Both the position numbers and the translations under genes were made by a program. Positions 7,787 through 13,479 of a stretch of 33,694 bases of DNA are shown piece after piece. The stretch is from CAZVWH01 sp964631175 (GTDB taxonomy: Bacteria > Planctomycetota > Phycisphaerae > Sedimentisphaerales > Anaerobacaceae). Position 1 is the first letter of the stretch, and each line of letters starts with the position of its first letter. Below the pieces are notes generated by a model. That model saw only the letters and a list, made by a program, of their open reading frames with translations, did not search any database and had not been told where the DNA came from. The DNA lies in assembly GCA_964631175.1 (NCBI GenBank), contig CAZVWH010000022.1, forward strand, positions 1 through 33,694, in the 5' to 3' direction.

Positions 7787-9270
7787 GGATATTCTCTTTG
7801 CTTTGACTTCATTATGTCGATTATTGCCGTTGAGCTTTTGCCTTCAACCAGTGGAGCAAGAACAACTTTACCGCCGTAAGATTCAACAAACTCACGACCG
7901 ACAACGCCTTTTTCCGCCCAATCCTGTCCTTTAACCAATACGTCCGGCCTTACTTTTTTGATTAAGTCAAGCGGGTCCGGCTCATCGAAAAATGTAATGT
8001 AATCCACCGTTTCCAGTGAGGCCAGCACGGCAGCTCGGTCGTCCTGACTATTTATAGGTCGCTGGGGTCCTTTAACAGCCTTCACTGAACGGTCGCTGTT
8101 TAAGCCGAGAACAACTTTGTCACCCTGAGACTTACAGAATTTCAGAAATTCGATATGTCCTCTATGGATCACATCAAAACATCCGTTTGTGAAAACGATA
8201 GTCTGTTTTTGCTTGCGGTGCCAATCGAGCTCTTCCAGCATAGATTCAACAGAGCGAACCTTGCCGATTTGGTCGCGATTTTGAGCGACGAGCTCATTGA
8301 TGATTTCGTCGATGGTTACCGTTGCGGTGCCAAATTTTTCCACTTCGATTCCGCCGGTGATATTGGACAACTGGACTGCTGTTTCATAATCGCAGTCGGC
8401 GGCCAGAGCTGTTGCCAGCGTTGCCAGGACCATGTCACCTGCTCCGCTGACGTCATAGACGCTGCGTGGCCTGGTTGGTACGATTTGACTTTGATTTTCT
8501 GTTTCAAGATACGCACCTTCCTTATCTAATGTGATTACTACGGCCTCAAGCCTTAAATTCCGGCGGAGATACTTAGCCGCTCTGGCTGCCGTTTCGGAAG
8601 TTTCTATCTCAAAACCAACTGCTGTGGAAGTCTCTTTACGGTTAGGTGTAATGAGAGTGGCACCGGTGTATTTTGAATAGTCACTCGTAAGAGACGGATC
8701 AACAATTATCTTTTTATTGGCTTGTGTTGCTAACTGTATCATTTGCCGGCAAAGCGAAGGATTAAGCAAACTTTTATTGTAATCCTGCAGGCAAACAATG
8801 TCAGCTTGTTTCAATATGTTTTTGTAGGCCTGTAGAGCTGCATCACTTAGTTCATTGGTTAGTATTTCTGTGCTTTCTTCATCCACTCTTATCAATTGCT
8901 GGGGATGGCGATGCTGCGCCAGACCTATGAGTCTTTGCTTGCTGATGGTGGGACGGCCCGTTGCCGTGAGCAGTCCGGAGATGTCAGCTTTGCTTTCTAT
9001 TAGTTTATCTTTAAGGATTTTTCCATTCAGGTCATCTCCGACAATCCCCACGCAAAAGGCAGAAGCTCCGAGAGCGACCAGATCGGCGGCCACGGAGCCT
9101 GCTCCGCCGCAGCGGTATTCGGTTCGGCAAACCTTCAATACCGGTACCGGTGCCTCCGGACTTATCCTCAAGGCATCGCCGTAAACATAAGCATCGAGCA
9201 TAAAGTCGCCTACGACCAGAATTCTCGGCGAGCCGAGGTTCGTTACCACCTTTAGTAATTGCCTATACAT
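7756..9270 (-). CDS. hldE: Bifunctional heptose-7-phosphate kinase / heptose-1-phosphate adenylyltransferase
   Basis: 504 aa with two fused enzymes. The N-terminal PfkB-type kinase (about 1-320) has VVGDFMLDAYVYG, SPEAPVPVL, GGAGSVAADL, VDPS and the catalytic SGAGD. The C-terminal cytidylyltransferase-like domain (about 345-495) has FTNGCFDVIHRGHIEFL, with the HxGH nucleotide-binding motif, LGLNSDRSV and the family's C-terminal GKSSTAIID. It makes heptose 1,7-bisphosphate and, after GmhB, joins heptose 1-phosphate to AMP to give ADP-heptose. The ATG at 9270 gives the natural kinase N-terminus. A TTG at 9288 would add six residues and lies only a few bases from a hairpin repeat, so it is less likely. 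It overlaps gmhA by 31 bases. Confidence 0.95.
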   Translation of the reverse strand: MYRQLLKVVTNLGSPRILVVGDFMLDAYVYGDALRISPEAPVPVLKVCRTEYRCGGAGSVAADLVALGASAFCVGIVGDDLNGKILKDKLIESKADISGLLTATGRPTISKQRLIGLAQHRHPQQLIRVDEESTEILTNELSDAALQAYKNILKQADIVCLQDYNKSLLNPSLCRQMIQLATQANKKIIVDPSLTSDYSKYTGATLITPNRKETSTAVGFEIETSETAARAAKYLRRNLRLEAVVITLDKEGAYLETENQSQIVPTRPRSVYDVSGAGDMVLATLATALAADCDYETAVQLSNITGGIEVEKFGTATVTIDEIINELVAQNRDQIGKVRSVESMLEELDWHRKQKQTIVFTNGCFDVIHRGHIEFLKFCKSQGDKVVLGLNSDRSVKAVKGPQRPINSQDDRAAVLASLETVDYITFFDEPDPLDLIKKVRPDVLVKGQDWAEKGVVGREFVESYGGKVVLAPLVEGKSSTAIIDIMKSKQREYPWTKMPESKS

Positions 9271-9290
9271 TTTTGATTTTTCCGTCAATA

Positions 9291-9343
9291 AAACCCCACG
9301 TAAAACGTGGGGCTAAATATTTAGCCTGCGGTTTTACCGCAGG
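9291..9343 (+). repeat. REP-like triple palindrome
   Basis: Three touching palindromes: CCCCACG TAAAA CGTGGGG (9294-9312), the perfect 16-mer GGCTAAATATTTAGCC (9311-9326), and CCTGCGG TTTTA CCGCAGG (9325-9343). It occupies the gap between the lpxK stop and the hldE start. Same family as 6124-6176; the loop of the last stem is reversed relative to that copy (TTTTA versus TAAAA). Confidence 0.85.
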
Positions 9344-9348
9344 TTGTC

Positions 9349-10419
9349 TCACTTTGTGGTAATTTTAACCGCCAATGTCGTTTTTATCAAGGCCCTTAAT
9401 TTGTCCTCCCCGGAAAGGAATTTTATCTCAATTGCCAGATAGGCAAAAGGTATCTCGTATTGCGTATCACGTATCGCGTATTGTGTTGAGGACCGGTCTT
9501 TCTGCGTTGTAAGTATTAAATCCGCCCCAAAATTTCCAGCCTGTTTGTGAATATCAGCAATATCATTTTCCGTATAGTGATAATGGTCGTTATAAACTTT
9601 CGAGCCGACCATCTCACAGCCCAACCGTTTGATTGTTGTTAAAAAGGCGTCCGGATTGCCTATGCCACAAAAGGCGAATATCTTTTTACTCTTTAGTTTA
9701 TCAAGACTGATTTCCTGGTCCTCTGCGGATTTTGCGCAGACAGGAGCATGTATCGAGCGTGCAATTATCATATTGGGATTTATCTGCTGTAGTTTATTTT
9801 CTATCTCAGCTAATTTAGCTTTTGTAACCTGATCGCACCTGGTGATGACAACGGCATTTGCCCGTTTAAGTTCGGTAACGGGTTCTCTAAGCAGCCCCGC
9901 TGGAAGGAGCTTATCGTAGCCGAAAGGTAGTGTCGCATCGATTGTTACGATGTCGAGGTCTCTGGCCAGTCGGCGGTGTTGAAATCCGTCGTCCATAATA
10001 AGGACCTTTGCACCGAATTTATTCACTGCTTCGTCTGCACTTGCCAAGCGATCCGGATTTACCATCACTCTGGCTTGTGGACAATTCTCTACAATAGTTG
10101 CCGGCTCATCTATGTCGTAGTGCGATGCTTTGTAGCCTCGCGTGAGCACAGCGCAAGGTAGCTGTTTTTGCTGTAATAGATTATGCAGCCAGATCACAAG
10201 TGGAGTCTTACCTGTCCCGCCGGTCGTTATATTACCGATGCTAAAGACTACAGCATTTACACGATGTGTTTTCAGCCAACCTTTGGAGTATAGAAAATTG
10301 CGCAGCCCAATAACTCTTGAATAACCTATTGCAGCGACAGCCAGGAAGAAACGCAACAGTGCCGCACTCAAGCCGCCGGCCTGCCCTGAAATCAATTTGC
10401 GATAAACTTCCTGGTTCAA
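9349..10419 (-). CDS. lpxK: Tetraacyldisaccharide 4'-kinase LpxK
   Basis: 356-aa inner-membrane-associated kinase that phosphorylates the lipid A disaccharide at the 4' position. An N-terminal hydrophobic segment (about 15-45) is followed by FSIGNITTGGTGKTP, the modified Walker A of LpxK, and MDDGFQHRRLARDLDIV with the conserved DDGFQH motif. The C-terminal TTQKD corresponds to the family's TTEKD. The start is TTG at 10419, supported by AGAGG at 10428-10432 eight bases upstream and by an in-frame stop just before it. A heptamer array (9456-9483) inserts TQYAIRDTQYE in frame at about residues 312-322, in the linker after TTQKD. This protein indicates lipid A in the outer membrane. Confidence 0.95.
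   Translation of the reverse strand: MNQEVYRKLISGQAGGLSAALLRFFLAVAAIGYSRVIGLRNFLYSKGWLKTHRVNAVVFSIGNITTGGTGKTPLVIWLHNLLQQKQLPCAVLTRGYKASHYDIDEPATIVENCPQARVMVNPDRLASADEAVNKFGAKVLIMDDGFQHRRLARDLDIVTIDATLPFGYDKLLPAGLLREPVTELKRANAVVITRCDQVTKAKLAEIENKLQQINPNMIIARSIHAPVCAKSAEDQEISLDKLKSKKIFAFCGIGNPDAFLTTIKRLGCEMVGSKVYNDHYHYTENDIADIHKQAGNFGADLILTTQKDRSSTQYAIRDTQYEIPFAYLAIEIKFLSGEDKLRALIKTTLAVKITTK
9456..9483 (-). repeat. Heptamer array inside lpxK
   Basis: Four 7-base units on the plus strand: CGTATTG, CGTATCA, CGTATCG, CGTATTG. On the coding strand they read as degenerate CGCAATA units and encode TQYAIRDTQYE. The same array, with four perfect units, occurs inside recO at 28513-28540. Confidence 0.85.
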
Positions 10420-10427
10420 TTACCGAT

Positions 10428-10432
10428 CCTCT
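10428..10432 (-). promoter_or_regulatory. Ribosome binding site of lpxK (decides a TTG start)
   Basis: AGAGG on the minus strand, eight bases before TTG at 10419. An in-frame TAA directly precedes the TTG, so no longer reading is possible. Confidence 0.7.
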
Positions 10433-10553
10433 TTGCGAATGTCATTTTTCAGCCACATAGAATACATTGAATTACATCTATTTGCCACAAAAAAGGGATT
10501 AGTTAAGGCTAAGAGATTGACGATTGCAGGTAGAATTTGCAACACCCTATTGG

Positions 10554-10655
10554 CATTGCGAGCAGGCCAAAGGCCGATGAAGCAATCTAATCCGATATGG
10601 AGAGAGATTGCCACGCCCCTGTATCTGCCCCCAGGGGGCACAGGGGTTCGCAATG
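10554..10655. repeat. MITE-like palindromic element, copy 1
   Basis: About 102 bases with terminal CATTGCGA (10554-10561) and TCGCAATG (10648-10655), and internal GCAATCT opposed to AGATTGC. It fills part of the 267-base gap between lepB and lpxK. A second copy is at 15985-16098. A GGGGG-containing segment near the right end (10627-10646) forms its own small hairpin. Confidence 0.75.
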
Positions 10656-10686
10656 AGCAAGACAAGCAGTATAAATTCTAAACTGC

Positions 10687-11388
10687 TTAGTTCACAGAGG
10701 CAAAGAATCTTCTGAACCGTGGCTGAAATTTATCTGTAATGTCAAACGATATGATAATTCCTTTTGCTTTTCCGATTATTGCTTTTCTTTCCACAAATCC
10801 GAAATATCTTGAATCTCTGCTGTTGTCCCTATTGTCACCCATAACAAAGTATTTTCCTCTAGGTACTGTAAAAGGTCCAAAATCTCGTATTGCCGGGACT
10901 GAAGGAATGCTCATTACCGCATGGTTGGTTCCATCGAGCTCTTCTGTTGCTAATATGGAACGGTCCTTCAATTGGCAAGCCAGTTGTTCCGTATATCTCG
11001 AATCAATTTCGCTATAGGTGAGCGGCTGGCCATTTAGAAAAATCACATTGTTCCTCATTTCAATTCTATCGCCTGGTACTGCTACTATTCTCTTGACTAA
11101 TCGACTTTCATCATCAGGAGAAAAACAGATAACAATATCTCCTCGCTCGGGGTCAGACCATTCTGCAAGCCGATAGGAAGTAAGAGGAACTCTCAAGCCG
11201 TATGCCAATTTGTTTACATAGATCAGATCACCTTCCAATATAGTGGGATTCATAGAGCCGGTAGGGACCCAATTCCAATCCGCCAGACTTGATTTTACAG
11301 GTATTACTACAAAGACTATGAAAAAGATGGTCATTCGCCATTCTTTCCATAACTTTGAAATGAATTTTGCTATCTTTCGTTTTTTCAT
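10687..11388 (-). CDS. lepB: Signal peptidase I
   Basis: 233-aa membrane serine protease that cuts signal peptides from exported proteins. One N-terminal membrane helix (about 19-33) is followed by VPTGSMNPTI with the nucleophile S45, RLVKRIVAVPGD with the general base K99, and the C-terminal MGDNRDNSRDSRYFG signature. The start is set by GGAGG at 11393-11397, four bases before the ATG at 11388. A reading from 11451 would add 21 residues upstream of this strong site and is rejected. It lies between idh and lpxK in the minus-strand run, separated from each by repeat-bearing gaps, so co-transcription is uncertain. Confidence 0.94.
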   Translation of the reverse strand: MKKRKIAKFISKLWKEWRMTIFFIVFVVIPVKSSLADWNWVPTGSMNPTILEGDLIYVNKLAYGLRVPLTSYRLAEWSDPERGDIVICFSPDDESRLVKRIVAVPGDRIEMRNNVIFLNGQPLTYSEIDSRYTEQLACQLKDRSILATEELDGTNHAVMSIPSVPAIRDFGPFTVPRGKYFVMGDNRDNSRDSRYFGFVERKAIIGKAKGIIISFDITDKFQPRFRRFFASVN

Positions 11389-11392
11389 TTTT

Positions 11393-11397
11393 CCTCC
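11393..11397 (-). promoter_or_regulatory. Ribosome binding site of lepB
   Basis: Perfect GGAGG on the minus strand, four bases from ATG at 11388. It fixes the short start of signal peptidase I. Confidence 0.8.
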
Positions 11398-11500
11398 GTT
11401 GACTAATATCGGCCACAAAGTTGTCATTCTATACGTGAAATGATGTCTCAATGTTCATTTATTTGCCTTTTTCACTCTTCTGTTCTCTATTTTCAGTCAA

Positions 11501-11533
11501 AATCCCACGTAAAAACATTGGGCTAAATATTTA
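11501..11533 (+). repeat. Degenerate REP-like copy
   Basis: CCCACGTAAAAACATTGGGC followed by TAAATATTTA. It matches the 6124 and 9291 copies over the first stem and the TAAATATTTA tail, but one arm has decayed so the stem is imperfect. It lies in the 172-base gap between idh and lepB; the rest of that gap shows nothing else I can name. Confidence 0.65.
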
Positions 11534-11560
11534 CTTGTGTTAATCTGTGAAATCTGCGGT

Positions 11561-12640
11561 TTATCTTTTGATTTTTTCGATGATGGCGTCGGCCATTTGA
11601 CTTGTGCCAACAGCCGTGGGGTCGTCACGGTCCGGCTTCATATCGTACGTCACGCTCTTTCCCTCAGCGATTACCGCAGCCACCGCTGCTTCGAGTTTGT
11701 CGGCCTCGGCTTTCTTGTCTATATGCCTTAGCATCAGCACGCCACTTAGTATCAAGGCTGTCGGATTGACCTTATTTTGACCTTTATACTTCGGAGCGCT
11801 GCCGTGGGTTGCCTCGAAGATGGCTGCTTTGTCACCGATGTTTGCGCCGGGCGCCACACCCAGTCCGCCAACAAGACCTGCGCAAAGATCACTTATAATG
11901 TCACCATACAGATTCGGCAGAACCAAACAATCATAAAGCTCCGGCTTTTGTATCAACTGCATACACATATTGTCAACGATACGGTCTTCAAACTCGATGT
12001 CCGGATATCGCCTGGCGACCTCTCTACTTACCTCAAGCCATAATCCGTCTGAGAACTTCATAATATTGGCTTTATGAACGGATGTGACCTTTTTTCGTCC
12101 CATTTTGCGGGCGTAATCGAACGCAAATCTGACGATGCGTTCGGTAGCCTTAACCGAAATCGGCTTTATGCTTAAGCCGGTATCTACAGTTATTCTCCGG
12201 CTGGAATGTTTATTTATCCAGTTGATGATTTCGATTGTATCGTCACTGTCTTTTTGAAATTCGATGCCTGCATATAGGTCTTCAGTGTTTTCACGCACGA
12301 CCACAAGGTCAATGTCGGTGTATCTGCTGCGCACACCCTTATAGCTTTTGCAGGGCCGAAGACAGGCATATAAATCCAGCGTCTGGCGAAGATGTACATT
12401 TATGCTTCGATAGCCTTTTCCAACGGGCGTGGTGATTGGAGCTTTTAGTGCAACGCCTGTTTTCTTAATTGATTCGACGGTTTCATCCGGCAGAGGCGTT
12501 CCCAGCCGATTCATTACCTCTACGCCTGCCTCAGCCGGTTCCCAGTTGATTTGTGCACCTGTAGCATCGACGCATCTGCGGGCAGCTTCTGCAATCTCCG
12601 GCCCAATCCCATCGCCGGTAATCAAAGTCACATTAGTCAT
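11561..12640 (-). CDS. Isocitrate dehydrogenase (isocitrate/isopropylmalate family)
   Basis: 359-aa decarboxylating dehydrogenase of the TCA cycle. The substrate loop SINVHLRQTLDLYACLRP matches the SxNxxLR isocitrate signature, not the isopropylmalate one. LPNLYGDIISDLCAG and the GGLGVAPGANIGD stretch are the Mg-binding and family motifs. The coenzyme loop ATHGSAPKYKGQNKVNP has K284, Y285 and V291, the positions that select NADP in E. coli Icd (K344, Y345, V351), and Y332 matches Y391. P336 stands where E. coli has R395. Short length resembles NAD-type enzymes, so the cofactor is open. ATG at 12640 is preceded by GGAG nine bases upstream. It is the first gene of the minus-strand run and divergent from the RAYT gene. 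Confidence 0.88.
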   Translation of the reverse strand: MTNVTLITGDGIGPEIAEAARRCVDATGAQINWEPAEAGVEVMNRLGTPLPDETVESIKKTGVALKAPITTPVGKGYRSINVHLRQTLDLYACLRPCKSYKGVRSRYTDIDLVVVRENTEDLYAGIEFQKDSDDTIEIINWINKHSSRRITVDTGLSIKPISVKATERIVRFAFDYARKMGRKKVTSVHKANIMKFSDGLWLEVSREVARRYPDIEFEDRIVDNMCMQLIQKPELYDCLVLPNLYGDIISDLCAGLVGGLGVAPGANIGDKAAIFEATHGSAPKYKGQNKVNPTALILSGVLMLRHIDKKAEADKLEAAVAAVIAEGKSVTYDMKPDRDDPTAVGTSQMADAIIEKIKR

Positions 12641-12710
12641 TTTTTAATACTCCAATTATTTGACGAGGCGATATGCTAACTTTTAACGGTGAAGGTGTCA
12701 AGGAAGAATA

Positions 12711-12729
12711 CCCCCCACCGTTGGGGTGG
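12711..12729. repeat. Short C-run hairpin upstream of RAYT
   Basis: CCACC (12715-12719) and GGTGG (12725-12729) form a small stem within CCCCCCACCGTTGGGGTGG. It stands seven bases before the REP copy at 12737. Confidence 0.55.
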
Positions 12730-12736
12730 ATATATA

Positions 12737-12765
12737 AACCCCCAGGACAGGCCTGGGGGCTAAAT
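12737..12765 (+). repeat. REP copy, left flank of RAYT gene
   Basis: AACCCCCAGG, loop ACAGG, CCTGGGGGCTAAAT. Perfect 8-bp stem (12739-12746 with 12752-12759) plus the CTAAAT tail shared with the copies at 6124 and 9291. Forward orientation; the right-flank copy at 13257 is inverted. Confidence 0.8.
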
Positions 12766-12808
12766 AAAAATTTTGTAGGTGCGCATTATTCGTGATATGC
12801 TTGTAACT

Positions 12809-13261
12809 ATGTCGAATATGATTGGCTATATGGTGACATGGACCACCTACGGCAGTTGGCTGCAAGGCGACAAACGTGGCTATGTCAAACACGGCAGAAC
12901 CTTGCCCGGCAGCCAACAAATCCTGCTTGCCAACCGCAGGTTACAAACAACAAGAACTGTAAAACTAAATCCAGATCAAAGATTCGTAGTACGTAAAGCA
13001 ATTTTAGATGAAGCTAAAAGAATCGGCCAAACAATTGAGGCGATATCTGTTTGCGAACATCACGTTCACATTGTGGCCCTTCCTTGCCAGGAATCTATAC
13101 AGCAAATTGTAAGCAGGTACAAAAATGCTTCAATGTTCGCACTTTGTAAAGATGCTCGGGTTGGCCGAATATGGACTCGCGGTTTTGATAAGCGCTTTTG
13201 TTTTACCGAGGAGGACTTAAAACGCAGAATTGATTATGTGCGCAAGCACCCGCCTTTTTAG
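12809..13261 (+). CDS. IS200-like / REP-associated tyrosine transposase (RAYT)
   Basis: About 150 aa, single-strand-DNA HUH endonuclease of the Y1 transposase superfamily. The N-terminus IGYMVTWTTYGSWLQGDKRG is the conserved first strand of this RAYT/IS200-like subgroup. The metal-binding HUH motif is CEHHVHIVALP (H85, H87). Y104 in the following helix (QQIVSRYKNAS) is the likely nucleophile, and the C-terminal IDYVRKHP resembles the YIxxNP segment of RAYTs. No truncation is visible. Several starts are possible (GTG 12779, ATG 12797, 12809, 12818) with no good ribosome binding site; 12809 is a compromise. The stop codon is made by the first bases of the downstream inverted REP. Such proteins are usually domesticated single-copy genes that act on nearby REP hairpins. 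Confidence 0.85.
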   Translation: MSNMIGYMVTWTTYGSWLQGDKRGYVKHGRTLPGSQQILLANRRLQTTRTVKLNPDQRFVVRKAILDEAKRIGQTIEAISVCEHHVHIVALPCQESIQQIVSRYKNASMFALCKDARVGRIWTRGFDKRFCFTEEDLKRRIDYVRKHPPF

Positions 13262-13290
13262 CCCCCACCCCTGCGGTGGGGGTTTGTCTT
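13255..13290 (-). terminator. Inverted REP hairpin after RAYT stop, terminator-like
   Basis: CCCCCACC (13262-13269), loop CCTGC, GGTGGGGG (13275-13282), then TTTGTCTTTT. The 8-bp GC stem and T-rich tail fit a rho-independent terminator for the RAYT gene. The sequence is also the inverted partner of the left REP. Confidence 0.65.
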
Positions 13291-13375
13291 TTCAACACCT
13301 GCGGTCGGGGATTTATTTTCCGACCCCTGTGGTCGAGGTCTATGTTATCAACCACCACCACAGAGGTAAGGATTA
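13291..13375. repeat. Degenerate hairpin cluster downstream of RAYT
   Basis: Further decayed C-run units: ACACCTGCGGTCGGGGATTT, then CGACC CCTGT GGTCG (13321-13335), then ACCACCACCACAGAGGT. They look like eroded relatives of the REP hairpins. No gene is visible between 13262 and 13479. Confidence 0.5.
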
Positions 13376-13479
13376 AATAAAAAACATTTGCAGTGAGGCC
13401 TTTTTCTTGGTAATTTTTCAGCGTTAAAACAGACAGTAAATACCGATAGATGATATTTGGTTACGGAGCTTGCAGCTTT

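Larger units (their letters stand above)
12711..13285 (+). mobile_element. RAYT gene bounded by inverted REP hairpins (REPtron-like)
   Basis: The IS200-like gene is enclosed by C-run hairpins in opposite orientation: AACCCCC..GGGGGCTAAAT on the left (12737-12765), and its reverse, TTTTTAGCCCCC..GGGGGTTT, on the right (13255-13285). This is the arrangement of REP-associated tyrosine transposases. Related single hairpins are scattered at 6124, 9291, 11501 and 30643. Ends of any mobile unit are not exactly determinable by eye. Confidence 0.7.

Noticed and set aside
7319..7879. Plus-strand frame opposite gmhA and hldE
   Set aside because: Both minus-strand genes have strong family motifs here; the plus-strand frame has none.
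10420..10665. Minus-strand 81-codon frame in the lepB-lpxK gap
   Set aside because: It is translated from the MITE-like element and ends directly at the lpxK start, with no protein features.
11561..12640. Isopropylmalate dehydrogenase (leuB) as the identity of the dehydrogenase
   Set aside because: The SxNxxLR substrate loop and KY cofactor loop are those of isocitrate dehydrogenase, and no leu genes are nearby.
12809..13261. RAYT gene as a typical active insertion sequence with target duplications
   Set aside because: No flanking direct repeat or second copy is visible in the window; the inverted REP arrangement fits a domesticated RAYT better.
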